Below, one piece after another: positions 8,535 through 16,850 of a stretch of DNA of 64,000 nt (the first letter of the stretch is position 1; every line of letters begins with the position of its first letter). The stretch is from an uncultured Acetatifactor sp. (GTDB lineage: Bacteria; Bacillota; Clostridia; Lachnospirales; Lachnospiraceae). Made by a program: the position numbers and the translations under genes. The notes below the pieces were generated by a model. The model made no database searches. It saw nothing but the letters and a program-made list of their open reading frames with translations, and was not told where the DNA came from. The stretch spans positions 18,971 to 82,970 of the forward strand of contig CAJUAB010000022.1 of NCBI GenBank assembly GCA_910583845.1, written 5' to 3'.

Positions 8535-10328
8535 ATGGCAGAGTCAATGAAAGGGCTGAAAAGGTCCTACAGATGTGGAGAGCTTGGCCTTGAAAATGTG
8601 GGTGAGGAAGTCACCGTCATGGGCTGGGTGCAGAAACAGAGGAACAAAGGCGGTATTATTTTTGTGGATCTGCGGGACCGGGCCGGTATCCTGCAGATCA
8701 TCTTCGAGCAGAGCGACTGCGGAGCGGAGCACTTTGCCAAGGCGGAGAGGCTGCGCAGCGAGTATGTGATTGCCGTTGTGGGGAAAGTGGAAAAGCGCAG
8801 CGGCGCGGTAAACGGGAACCTGTCCACAGGGGAAATTGAGGTCCGGGCCACTCAGGTGCGGATTTTGGCGGAGGCGGAGACACCGCCCTTCCCGATCGAG
8901 GCGGATTCCAGAACCAAGGAAGAGCTGCGGCTGAAATACCGTTATCTGGACCTGCGCAGACCGGATCTGCAGCGCAATCTGATTCTGCGCAGCAGGATTG
9001 CCACTGCCATTCGGGCGTTTCTTGCCCGGGAGGGTTTTCTGGAGATTGAGACGCCGATCCTGAACAAGTCCACGCCCGAGGGTGCCAGAGATTATCTGGT
9101 GCCGAGCCGTGTACATCCGGGAACCTTTTACGCGCTGCCTCAGTCTCCTCAGATATTCAAGCAGCTGCTGATGTGTTCCGGATATGACCGGTACTTTCAG
9201 ATTGCCAGATGTTTCAGGGACGAGGATCTGCGGGCCGACAGACAGCCGGAGTTTACCCAGGTGGATCTGGAGATGTCCTTTGTGGAAGTGGATGACGTGA
9301 TTTCCGCCACGGAGCGCATGGTGGCGGAGGTCTGCAAGGAGGCCGTCGGCCTTGAAGTGCGGCTGCCCCTTCCCCGCATGACCTGGGATGAGGCCATGAA
9401 CCGCTATGGCTCGGACAAGCCGGACACACGCTTTGGCATGGAACTTACGGATGTGTCGGAGATTGTAAGAGGCTGCGGTTTCGGCGTGTTTACCGGGGCG
9501 CTGGAGGCCGGTGGCAGTGTTCGCGGCATCAATGTCAAGGGGCAGGCGGAGATGCCCCGCAAAAAGATTGACGCGCTGGTGGAGTTTGCCAAAGGGTATG
9601 GTGCCAAAGGGCTGGCCTATCTTTCCGTGATGCTGGACGGCAGCTATAAGTCTTCTTTCGCTAAATTTATGAGCCAGGAGGAACTGGAGAACCTGGTCAG
9701 CGCCATGGGGGGAGAGCCGGGGGATCTGCTGCTCTTTGCGGCGGACCGCTTAAAGATCGTGTGGGCCGTGCTGGGAGCGCTGCGCTGCGAGGTGGCAAGG
9801 CAGCTGGAGCTGGTGGACAGGGACCGTTTTGATTTCCTGTGGGTGACGGAGTTCCCGCAGTTCGAGTGGAGTGATGAGGAAGAGCGCTTTGTTGCCATGC
9901 ATCATCCCTTTACCATGCCCATGGAGGAGGATCTGGAGAGACTGGAATCCGATCCCGGCAGTGTGCGGGCCAAGGCGTACGACATTGTACTGAACGGCGT
10001 GGAGCTGGGAGGCGGCAGTGTGCGTATTTTCCAGAGCGACGTGCAGGAGCGGATGTTCCGGGCGCTGGGCTTTACCGATGAAAAAGCTCATGAGCAGTTC
10101 GGGTTTTTGCTGGATGCGTTCCGGTACGGCGTACCTCCTCATGCCGGGCTGGCAATCGGGCTGGACCGATTTGTGATGCTGCTTGTAAAGGCGGAGAGTA
10201 TTCGGGAGGTGATCGCCTTCCCCAAGGTGAAGGACGCTTCCTGTCTGATGTCCGAAGCGCCCGGCACGGTGGATGAAAAGCAGCTGGAGGAACTGTGTCT
10301 GGCAGTCAGGCTGCCCGGAGAGGATTGA
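8535..10328 (+). CDS. aspS: aspartyl-tRNA synthetase
   Basis: 597-residue bacterial-type AspRS, class II. The N-terminal OB-fold anticodon domain includes GWVQKQRNKGGIIFVDLRD. Motif 1 FLEIETPIL is near residue 167, motif 2 GYDRYFQIARCFRDED near 215, a bacterial GAD insertion domain lies around 290-410, and motif 3 GLAIGLDRFVMLL is near 537. The length is normal. GAGGGAGG precedes the ATG. It is probably co-transcribed with hisS and is followed by a clear intrinsic terminator, so the two genes form one unit. Confidence 0.97.
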   Translation: MAESMKGLKRSYRCGELGLENVGEEVTVMGWVQKQRNKGGIIFVDLRDRAGILQIIFEQSDCGAEHFAKAERLRSEYVIAVVGKVEKRSGAVNGNLSTGEIEVRATQVRILAEAETPPFPIEADSRTKEELRLKYRYLDLRRPDLQRNLILRSRIATAIRAFLAREGFLEIETPILNKSTPEGARDYLVPSRVHPGTFYALPQSPQIFKQLLMCSGYDRYFQIARCFRDEDLRADRQPEFTQVDLEMSFVEVDDVISATERMVAEVCKEAVGLEVRLPLPRMTWDEAMNRYGSDKPDTRFGMELTDVSEIVRGCGFGVFTGALEAGGSVRGINVKGQAEMPRKKIDALVEFAKGYGAKGLAYLSVMLDGSYKSSFAKFMSQEELENLVSAMGGEPGDLLLFAADRLKIVWAVLGALRCEVARQLELVDRDRFDFLWVTEFPQFEWSDEEERFVAMHHPFTMPMEEDLERLESDPGSVRAKAYDIVLNGVELGGGSVRIFQSDVQERMFRALGFTDEKAHEQFGFLLDAFRYGVPPHAGLAIGLDRFVMLLVKAESIREVIAFPKVKDASCLMSEAPGTVDEKQLEELCLAVRLPGED

Positions 10329-10358
10329 TCTGGGAATCGCTCAGAGGAATGCGAAGGC

Positions 10359-10391
10359 GGGAGTCGCAGACGATATTTGCGGCTCCCTTTT
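10359..10391 (+). terminator. intrinsic terminator after aspS
   Basis: GGGAGTCGCA and TGCGGCTCCC form a 10-bp stem with one T-G pair and a 9-base loop, followed by TTTT. It lies 30 bp after the aspS stop. Confidence 0.8.
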
Positions 10392-10516
10392 GACGCGGAG
10401 AATATATTGACAGTCTTTTGACGGAATCAGCGTGAAGGGGAGTTTTAGTCAGATGAAATATGACGCTCGCCATACCGAACCGGATCTGTACATAGCCAGG
10501 AAGGCCCACAAGGCCT

Positions 10517-10552
10517 GGAAACGCTGAAAGTCCCGGAAACGCTGAAAGTCCC
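10517..10552 (+). repeat. two tandem 18-bp repeats in the gap before the GNAT gene
   Basis: GGAAACGCTGAAAGTCCC occurs twice back to back, followed by a TGGGG/CCCCCA hairpin. The gap 10392-10714 holds nothing else I can support: no coding frame with a ribosome binding site and no clear promoter. The repeats could be part of a structured leader or simple duplication. Confidence 0.6.
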
Positions 10553-10714
10553 TGGGGAGTGCAGCCCCCAAATCGGGAAAAAGGAAAATAGAGCGTGTGT
10601 TCCGGGATCAGGAGGAGCTTCCCATGGGGAGAGCCCGGGGAAGCGCTTTCCGGCGGAGAAGTCCATATCTGCGCGGGCCGGTACGGCCATAGATCAATGG
10701 AAGGGAAGGAAAAA

Positions 10715-11188
10715 ATGACCACTCTGGAGGTTCTTGACAAAAATAATCAGAGAGAGGCCCTGGGCATTGACAGGGAGGATGTGAGCCTGGATTTTGTGGA
10801 TTCCGTGGAGGATATTCTGGAACAGAACAGATACGGAGAGGAACATGGATACAAGGGGCACACGTATCTGGTCAGGTCGGACGGCAGATGTGTGGGGATC
10901 ATTCTGATGGGAGAGGGGATTCCCTGGGAGGTGGACCCGCCGCAGATCGCGGGCAGGCCCTTTTACCGGATCATGGGATTTATCATTGACCGGGCATACC
11001 GCCGAAGAGGAATCGGTTCCCAGGTGCTGGAGGAGGTAATCCGGCGGATATTCCGGGAATTTGGCCCCAGACCCATTGTCATCGGATGTCATATGGACAA
11101 TATTTCCGCTTTGGAAATGTATCAAAGACATGGGTTTGTCAACACTTATTTCATGGATGAGGACGATTATTTCCTGATCCGGGAGTAA
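10715..11188 (+). CDS. GNAT family N-acetyltransferase
   Basis: 157-residue acetyl-CoA-dependent acyltransferase. FIIDRAYRRRGIGSQVLEEV is the acetyl-CoA binding motif A, and NISALEMYQRHGFVNT is the C-terminal motif B typical of diamine/amino-acid N-acetyltransferases such as BltD. I chose the ATG at 10715, preceded by GGAAGGGAAGGAA; longer in-frame starts at 10595 and 10697 lack a better site. It is a single-gene unit between the aspS terminator and a palindromic element. Substrate unknown; polyamine or aminoglycoside-like amines are possible but not shown. Confidence 0.8.
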   Translation: MTTLEVLDKNNQREALGIDREDVSLDFVDSVEDILEQNRYGEEHGYKGHTYLVRSDGRCVGIILMGEGIPWEVDPPQIAGRPFYRIMGFIIDRAYRRRGIGSQVLEEVIRRIFREFGPRPIVIGCHMDNISALEMYQRHGFVNTYFMDEDDYFLIRE

Positions 11189-11201
11189 GGCTTTCCAGAC
11201 C

Positions 11202-11287
11202 GATCCCGTCACTTGCGGGGAGAGCCTCGCAAGTGGCTGAATAAAAAGCGATAGGCGATTGCGAAACCTTGTCCGCAAGTGACGATC
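11202..11287. repeat. palindromic repeat element of the CACTTGCGG family
   Basis: An 86-bp imperfect palindrome: GATCCCGTCACTTGCGG at the left pairs with CCGCAAGTGACGATC at the right, and the inner arms (CTCGCAAGTGGCTGA, then GGCGATTGCGAAACC) also pair partly. The same arm, CGTCACTTGCGG followed by GGTTTCGCAATCGGC, recurs at 56724-56753, and a degenerate copy is at 42131-42158. Probably a REP/MITE-like dispersed repeat; it may also act as a 3' hairpin for the GNAT gene. Confidence 0.65.
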
Positions 11288-11312
11288 ATCCTCTCAATCT
11301 AATAAAACCATT

Positions 11313-11400
11313 ATCTCCTATCAGACAGGAGATGTAAAGAAGTAGGTCTAAGGGTTTATAGGTATCCCTCGAATAACCTAAATACATTATACAAGGAGGT
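11313..11400 (+). promoter_or_regulatory. structured AT-rich leader before the DMT transporter gene
   Basis: Two consecutive hairpins: ATCTCCT/AGGAGAT (11313-11333), then a compound stem TAGGT-CT-AAGGG/CCCT-CGAAT-AACCTA (11343-11380), followed by ACAAGGAGGT just before the start codon. The compact paired layout and AT-rich base use suggest a cis-regulatory RNA, but I do not match it to a known riboswitch class. Could be chance pairing. Confidence 0.3.
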
Positions 11401-11407
11401 ACAGCGT

Positions 11408-11821
11408 ATGTGGCTGGTATATGCCATATTGTCATCCGTATTTGCGGCGTTGACCAGTATTTTGGCCAAGGTGGGTATTGACGGTGTCAATTCCCATCTG
11501 GCCACGGCCATCCGCACCGTAGTGGTGCTGCTGATGTCCTGGGGCATGGTCTTTCTGACCAACGCCCACGGGGGAATCGGCGGAATCAGCAGAAAGAGCT
11601 GGCTGTTTCTGATTCTGTCCGGTCTGGCCACCGGGGCGTCCTGGCTGTGTTATTACAGGGCTTTGCAGCTGGGGGAGACATCCAAAGTGGTGCCCATAGA
11701 TAAGCTGAGCGTGGTCATCACGCTGGTACTGGCCTTCGTGTTTTTGCATGAGCGCTTTACGGTGAAGTCCTTTTTCGGCTGTGTGCTGATCGGCGCAGGC
11801 ACCCTGCTGATGGTTCTGTGA
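11408..11821 (+). CDS. single-domain EamA/DMT family transporter
   Basis: 137-residue membrane protein made of one EamA unit with five hydrophobic segments (about 1-20, 30-52, 65-85, 90-112, 117-137). WLVYAILSSVFAALTSILAK at the N terminus and DKLSVVITLVLAFVFLHE in the middle are typical of drug/metabolite transporters. Most DMT proteins carry two EamA halves; single-unit proteins of this size work as dimers. AAGGAGG lies 8 bp before the ATG. A structured leader precedes it. Direction and cargo unknown. Confidence 0.8.
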   Translation: MWLVYAILSSVFAALTSILAKVGIDGVNSHLATAIRTVVVLLMSWGMVFLTNAHGGIGGISRKSWLFLILSGLATGASWLCYYRALQLGETSKVVPIDKLSVVITLVLAFVFLHERFTVKSFFGCVLIGAGTLLMVL

Positions 11822-11921
11822 AAACCCGCTCCTTCCCGGGGGCATATACCCCGTCTTTTAGTCGGACGGAAATATTTTTATGCGTTCCTGATCCGCGCAT
11901 TCTGCGTCCTGCACTTTCTAC

Positions 11922-12404
11922 ATTACGCCTGATTGTCCACACAGGCACCTGCTGATGGAAGCTGTCCAGATCCGGCAGTGATTTCCCGGGGCGTACAGCA
12001 GCGGTTTGCCGCAGCCTCCCTCCCACGCAGGCCGACATATTTTGATCGGCATTTGATCTGGCAGGGTATATACAAAATAATTGTTCCGCAGTACCCCGCT
12101 GTTTCGCAGGTTCTCCCCTTTTTGCTCCGTTTGCGCGGTGAAACAGGGTATATACAGAAAAAATATGTGCCAGTACCCCGCTGATCGCCAAAAAGGGGGT
12201 ATGGAGCCACAGTTTTTCTGTATATACCCTGATACGCGAAAAAAGATCTGTTTTTCTGCCTTCCGGGACTCCGGGCAGGGTACTGGGAAGTAATTTTTTT
12301 GTATATACCCCGGTCTCTGTCCGGAACAGAGTATTCGTATACGTCCGTGGGAAAACGGGCATTGTGGGTAATACACACGAGAAGAAAATACAGCAGGATT
12401 TCCG
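11922..12404. repeat. dispersed structured noncoding repeat, copy 1
   Basis: This block is closely matched along its length by 41440-42095. It starts ATTACGCCTGATTGT and ends around CAGGATTTCCG. Inside are two nested inverted repeats. The outer arms (12061-12101 and 12272-12313) carry GGGTATATACAAAA...CAGTACCC and its reverse complement. The inner arms (12142-12170 and 12208-12232) carry CAGGGTATATACAGAAAAA and its complement. No frame has a start with a ribosome binding site. Function unknown: candidates are a transposon-derived noncoding element or a structured RNA. The gap before it, 11822-11921, shows nothing. Confidence 0.7.
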
Positions 12405-12666
12405 CTTTTGGCTCTGACCAGTCCGGACCTGCCTGGGTCAGGGGATAAAATAAGAGGGATTTCAGTAAAGGATCGTTACGAACCGGACGGAGCGCAAGTG
12501 TTCTATCCGGCCAGCAATCACACTTTCGGCATCGTCTATTTTGCCATCTGCCGCGTTGTCGCCAGTCAACGATGCCACCGCATCGCCGCCTTGCAGACTG
12601 ACAAAATATTCGGCACGGGCAATGCGTTTACTGACCGGACGGAGCACCCATACGCCAGGATGCTCC

Positions 12667-12938
12667 GGAAGTCCTGTTTCCGGTACACGCGGGCAGAACA
12701 TGCCGGAAGTCCTGTTTCCGGCATGCGCAGGCAGAGAACGTGCCGGAAGTCCTGTTTCCGGTACACGCGGGCAGAGCATGCCGGAAGTCCTGTTTCCGGT
12801 ATACGCAGGCAGAGAACGTGCCGGAAGTCCTGTTTCCGGTACACGCGGGCAGAACATGCCGGAAGTCCTGTTTCCGGTATACGCAGGCAGAACATGCCGG
12901 AAGTCCTGTTTCCGGTACACGCAGGCAGAGAACATGCC
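12667..12938. repeat. minisatellite: seven 38/40-bp units, each a hairpin
   Basis: Seven tandem units start GGAAGTCCTGTTTCCGG and end CATGCC or CGTGCC, with lengths 38, 40, 38, 40, 38, 38 and 40. A partial eighth (GGAGGTCC) abuts the ribosome binding site of the next gene. Across each boundary CCGGAAGTCCTGTTTCCGG forms a 6-bp stem with a 7-base loop. Because 38 and 40 are not multiples of three, long open frames on both strands run through it; I treat these as artefacts. It fills the 5' region of the phosphopantetheinyl transferase gene. Confidence 0.85.
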
Positions 12939-12965
12939 GGAGGTCCACGATTTGAGGAGGTAAGT

Positions 12966-13811
12966 ATGATACGGGTGTATGTGCTGGAGGTGGAAGAACT
13001 TCGCCGCCAGATGGAAAATAATATTCCTGTTCTGTCTGGCTGGGATAAACTGACGGACTGGCAGAGAGAAAAGATCTCCCGCCACACCGCGCCCGGCGCG
13101 GGGGCGCTGTGTATGGGCGGACAGCTTTTATTGCAGTACGCGGCCTGGGAGTGGTCCGTTTCTCCGGAGCGGAAGCAGGACTTTGCGAGACAGGTTGTCC
13201 CGGCGGGCAGGGCGGCAGAAGAAGAGTCCACAGGGCCGGCCATAAGGGGAACAGGGATTACCTGGCAAAAGGCGGAGCTCTCCCGGATATGCCGGACAAT
13301 TCCGGCTCCGCAGCCTTTGCAGGCGGCCTGCGAGGCCCGGGGGAAGCCCTATATTCGGCATGTGCCCTGGCACTATAATCTGTCCCATTCGGGAGACTAT
13401 GCGGCGCTGGCCGTCAGCGATGCCCCGGTGGGCCTTGACATACAGCAGATGCGGCCCTACAGGGATTCGCTGGTGAAACGATTTTTCTCGGCGGAAGAAG
13501 CTGCCGCGTATGAGGAGCTGGTTCACGGCAGGGCTTATGGACGGAGTATGCCGCTGAGTGGTTCGGATGCGGCGGGAGTCGGGAGGAATATGGCCGCAGG
13601 GCAGTTGTTCCGGGACGGGGAGTCGCTGTTCTACACTCTCTGGTGCCGGAAGGAGGCATATGGAAAACTGCTGGGAACAGGCTTGACAGAGAAGGTGTTG
13701 AAGTGTAACATGTTAGGGGATATGGATGTGTGCCTGTATGAAAACGGAGAACTGCCCGGCTACCGGATCTGCGTATGCAGCGGGCGATCCATCCGGGATA
13801 AGGGGCTGTGA
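12966..13811 (+). CDS. Sfp-type 4'-phosphopantetheinyl transferase
   Basis: 281-residue enzyme transferring phosphopantetheine from CoA to a carrier-protein serine. The two hallmark motifs are present: APVGLDIQQM near residue 153 (Asp for Mg binding) and LWCRKEAYGKLLGTGL near 225 (the W-x-x-K-E-x-x-x-K box), with FFSAEEAAAYEEL between. HVPWHYNLSHSGDYAALAV gives the His-Ser segment before motif 1. The start is the ATG at 12966, 6 bp after GAGGAGG; a much longer in-frame extension would translate the minisatellite and is rejected. Sfp-type enzymes usually serve NRPS/PKS or other carrier proteins; none is in this window. A 25-residue segment after motif 1 (GRAYGRSMPLSGSD...) looks like a lineage insertion. 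Confidence 0.88.
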   Translation: MIRVYVLEVEELRRQMENNIPVLSGWDKLTDWQREKISRHTAPGAGALCMGGQLLLQYAAWEWSVSPERKQDFARQVVPAGRAAEEESTGPAIRGTGITWQKAELSRICRTIPAPQPLQAACEARGKPYIRHVPWHYNLSHSGDYAALAVSDAPVGLDIQQMRPYRDSLVKRFFSAEEAAAYEELVHGRAYGRSMPLSGSDAAGVGRNMAAGQLFRDGESLFYTLWCRKEAYGKLLGTGLTEKVLKCNMLGDMDVCLYENGELPGYRICVCSGRSIRDKGL

Positions 13812-13817
13812 GCATGG

Positions 13818-14243
13818 ATGAGGTATTTGACATTTGGGATGGGTCTGATTCCCATCGGGTTAGGGATATTTTTACTTTGTGAGAATGTGATCGCTTTGAT
13901 AAGGAGCAGGTGCGTTGTGGGGAAAATCTGCGACATAGGCCATGCAGCCATCTATTGTCCGGGGGCCACCACTTATCACATTGTGGTGCAACTGAAGGAA
14001 GACGGGATGGACATAGAACTTGTCACAGTAAATCATTTTTCGCTGGCACCTTTTTTTGAGAAGTCCAGGCTTTCAAGATTGAGAAGGAAGCATATCGGAA
14101 GACAGGTACATATATATTATAATCCGGATCATAAGAAGCATGTCATGCTTCGGGAATATATGTGGAAAGATTTTATGTGGTGCGCGTTTCTGTTTCTTTT
14201 GGGAGGCCTGCTGACCGCGGCCGGAATTTTTGATTTACATTGA
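13818..14243 (+). CDS. DUF3592-like two-helix membrane protein
   Basis: 141-residue protein with a membrane segment near residues 4-27 and another near 115-137, separated by a soluble beta-rich domain (YHIVVQLKEDG, VHIYYNPDHKKHVML). This layout resembles DUF3592 proteins, which have no assigned biochemistry. It starts 7 bp after the transferase stop and is probably co-transcribed with it; AAGGGG upstream serves as a weak ribosome binding site. The function is not predicted. Confidence 0.6.
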   Translation: MRYLTFGMGLIPIGLGIFLLCENVIALIRSRCVVGKICDIGHAAIYCPGATTYHIVVQLKEDGMDIELVTVNHFSLAPFFEKSRLSRLRRKHIGRQVHIYYNPDHKKHVMLREYMWKDFMWCAFLFLLGGLLTAAGIFDLH

Positions 14244-14324
14244 GGCGGATGGAGGGCGTTATGGCATGAGAGAACCGCAGGGCCCACGCATGTCTGCAGA
14301 ACGGTGGAAAGAGGGTAGTCTGAG

Positions 14325-16085
14325 ATGAAAAAGCTGTTTGTGTATTTGAGGGATTACAAAAAGGAATCCGTGCTGGCGCCGCTTTTTAAGCTGTTGGAGG
14401 CATTTTTCGAACTGTTTGTGCCTCTGGTCATGGCCAGCATCATCGACAGAGGAATCGGTGTTTCCGGCAATCCGGATATGGGGCATATCGTCAGGATGGG
14501 GCTGTGTCTGCTGGCTCTGGCGGCGGTGGGACTTGTGAGCGCGGTGACGGCGCAGTTCTTTGCGGCCAAGGCGGCCGTGGGATTTTCCACAAAGCTGCGG
14601 CAGGCGGTGTTTGAACATATTCAGGGACTGAATTTTACCAATATCGACAAGGCGGGGACTTCCACGCTGATCACCCGGATGACCAGCGACATCAACCAGG
14701 TGCAGTCCGGGGTGAACATGGTGTTGCGGCTTTTTCTGCGCTCTCCCATCATCGTGTTCGGGGCCATGATCATGGCTTTTACCATCGACGTAAAGAGCGC
14801 GCTGATCTTCGTGGTGGCGATTCCTCTGCTGACAGCGGTGGTATTTGGCGTGATGATGATCACCATGCCCATGTACAGAAAGGTGCAGAGCGCGCTGGAC
14901 AAGGTGCTGGGCATTACCAGGGAAAATCTCACGGGTGTGCGGGTGATCAGAGCCTTTCATCAGGAGGAGGTGGAGGAGAGGCGGTTCCGGGAGCAGAACA
15001 ATACGCTGTCTCACTTGCAGACGGCCGTGGCCAGGATCAGCGCCGTCATGAATCCCCTGACCTATGTGGTGGTCAACGGGGCGATTATCGCCTTGATCTA
15101 TACGGGGGCCATTCAGGTCAATGTGGGCAATCTGACCCAGGGGGAAGTGGTGGCAATTATCAACTACATGTCTCAGATTCTGGTGGAGCTGGTAAAGCTG
15201 GCCAATCTGATCGTCACCATCACTAAGGCCCTGGCCTGCGCGGACCGTGTGGCGGGTGTGCTGGAGATTCCCACCGGGGAGGGGAATGAAAGTCCGGAAA
15301 AAGGGAAGGAGAGCGGGAGCGCCTCCGGAGAGAAGGATATTCCCTATCTGGAGTTTGACCATGTATCCCTGACCTATCAGGGGGCCGGGGACAGGACCTT
15401 GCAGGATATGCATTTCCGGGTGGAGAGGGGACAGACCATCGGCATCATCGGCGGCACGGGTTCAGGCAAGACCTCCCTGGTGAACCTGATTCCCGGTTTT
15501 TACCCTGCCACGGAAGGGACCATCCGCCTGGAAGGGCAGGACATCCGAAGCATACCGGTCCAGGAGCTTCGCCGCCGGGTAGGCGTGGTGCCCCAGAGGG
15601 CGGTGCTTTTCAAGGGAACCGTCCGCAGCAATCTGCAATGGGGGAAGCCGGATGCCACGGACGAGGAATTGTGGCAGGCCATTGACACCGCCCAGGCCAG
15701 GGAAGTGGTGGAGGGCAAAGAGGGAAAGCTGGACGCTGAGATCGCCCAGAACGGCAAGAATCTTTCCGGCGGGCAGAGACAGCGTCTGACCATTGCCCGG
15801 GCGCTGGTGCGGAAGCCGGAAATATTGATTCTGGATGACAGCGCTTCCGCCCTGGACTATGCCACGGACGCGAAACTCAGACAGGCGCTGAAAGAGGTAG
15901 AGAAGGAAACCACAACATTCATCGTATCTCAGCGCGCTTCCACCATCCGCCACGCGGACCGCATCATTGTGCTGGATGACGGCATGATCGCCGGTATGGG
16001 TACCCACGAGCAGCTGCTGGAGAACTGCGAGGTATACCAGGAGATTTACTATTCTCAGTTCGAGAAGAAAGAAAAAGAGGCCTGA
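14325..16085 (+). CDS. half ABC exporter with a degenerate Walker B (Asp for Glu)
   Basis: 586-residue exporter half: six membrane helices (about 15-300), then an ATPase domain with Walker A GGTGSGKTSLVN near residue 375, signature LSGGQRQRLT near 478, and Walker B ILILDDSASALD near 500. The catalytic Glu that normally follows Walker B Asp is Asp. That is the mark of the degenerate subunit in heterodimeric exporters of the TM287/288 and BmrCD type. Such subunits normally sit next to a partner with a canonical site, but here the next gene is a response regulator and the previous one a small membrane protein. Either the partner lies elsewhere or it has been lost. Cargo unknown; multidrug or peptide export is usual. 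Confidence 0.88.
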   Translation: MKKLFVYLRDYKKESVLAPLFKLLEAFFELFVPLVMASIIDRGIGVSGNPDMGHIVRMGLCLLALAAVGLVSAVTAQFFAAKAAVGFSTKLRQAVFEHIQGLNFTNIDKAGTSTLITRMTSDINQVQSGVNMVLRLFLRSPIIVFGAMIMAFTIDVKSALIFVVAIPLLTAVVFGVMMITMPMYRKVQSALDKVLGITRENLTGVRVIRAFHQEEVEERRFREQNNTLSHLQTAVARISAVMNPLTYVVVNGAIIALIYTGAIQVNVGNLTQGEVVAIINYMSQILVELVKLANLIVTITKALACADRVAGVLEIPTGEGNESPEKGKESGSASGEKDIPYLEFDHVSLTYQGAGDRTLQDMHFRVERGQTIGIIGGTGSGKTSLVNLIPGFYPATEGTIRLEGQDIRSIPVQELRRRVGVVPQRAVLFKGTVRSNLQWGKPDATDEELWQAIDTAQAREVVEGKEGKLDAEIAQNGKNLSGGQRQRLTIARALVRKPEILILDDSASALDYATDAKLRQALKEVEKETTTFIVSQRASTIRHADRIIVLDDGMIAGMGTHEQLLENCEVYQEIYYSQFEKKEKEA

Positions 16086-16127
16086 TACCGGCGCGGAAAG
16101 CGGCCTCTCAGGGGCAGGAGAACAGAA

Positions 16128-16850
16128 ATGATCCGGATAGCAATTTGCGATGACGAAGAGCAGGCCGTTCTGCGGCACGAGGAACTTGTAAGGAGCAGTT
16201 TGCAGGCCTGCGGCATCGGCTGTGAGATTACCACCTATACGCAGAGCGGCAACCTTCTGTGCGATATCGCGGACGATGGCTTTTTCTACGATCTGATTCT
16301 GCTGGATATAGAAATGCCGGGGATTACCGGGATGGAGCTTCCCGGGAAGATCAAACCTCACCTGCCAGATGTGAAAATCATTTTTATCACCTCCCATGTG
16401 GAATATGCCATAGACGCTTTTGAGCTTTCGATTTTCCGGTATGTGCCCAAAAGCGATCTGGACAAGAGACTGTCGCTGGCCGTTGCGGACGCGGCAAAGC
16501 TGATCGAGCTGGAGGCGGACAGGGAATATGTGGTTCTGGCGGCGGGACGGATGGAGAAAATCCCTTACAGGGAGATTCTGTATATTCAGCGGGACGGCGG
16601 GAAAAACGCGGTCATCTGCTCCGGCAGGGGATCGTCCAAGGTCCGGAAAAGTCTGCAGCAGGTTTTTGAGGAACTGAATGCGCCGGAATTTATCTATATT
16701 GACCGGGGCTGTATCGTGAATATCGTACAGATCCGGAAAATCCACGATGGCGCGGCATATCTCCAAAACGGCGAGGCGCTGCCGGTGAGCCGTTCCCATT
16801 TGCAGGAGGTAAAGCAGCAGATCAACAGATTCTGGGGGGCGCATATATAA
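16128..16850 (+). CDS. LytTR-family response regulator (AgrA/VirR-like)
   Basis: 240-residue response regulator. The receiver domain has acidic DDEE near residue 10 and phospho-acceptor Asp near 57 in LILLDIEMPGITG; the C-terminal LytTR DNA-binding domain spans about 135-236 (YVVLAAGRMEKIPYREILYI, RGCIVNIVQIRKI, LPVSRSHLQEVKQQINRF). The stop overlaps the next gene's start by 1 bp, so it is translationally coupled to the kinase. LytTR regulators bind pairs of 9-12 bp direct repeats about 21 bp apart. Such a pair occurs at 18223-18255, before the ABC operon just downstream, making that its most likely target. Confidence 0.92.
   Translation: MIRIAICDDEEQAVLRHEELVRSSLQACGIGCEITTYTQSGNLLCDIADDGFFYDLILLDIEMPGITGMELPGKIKPHLPDVKIIFITSHVEYAIDAFELSIFRYVPKSDLDKRLSLAVADAAKLIELEADREYVVLAAGRMEKIPYREILYIQRDGGKNAVICSGRGSSKVRKSLQQVFEELNAPEFIYIDRGCIVNIVQIRKIHDGAAYLQNGEALPVSRSHLQEVKQQINRFWGAHI

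Noticed and set aside
12667..12938. CRISPR-like array
   Set aside because: The units are contiguous with no unique spacers and no cas genes; this is a minisatellite. The same holds for 41550-41724.
12408..12965. Long open frames on both strands through the 38/40-bp repeats, including a large N-terminal extension of the phosphopantetheinyl transferase
   Set aside because: They arise because each unit lacks stops in several frames. The transferase has a better start at 12966 with GAGGAGG, and the repeat-encoded residues resemble no protein.
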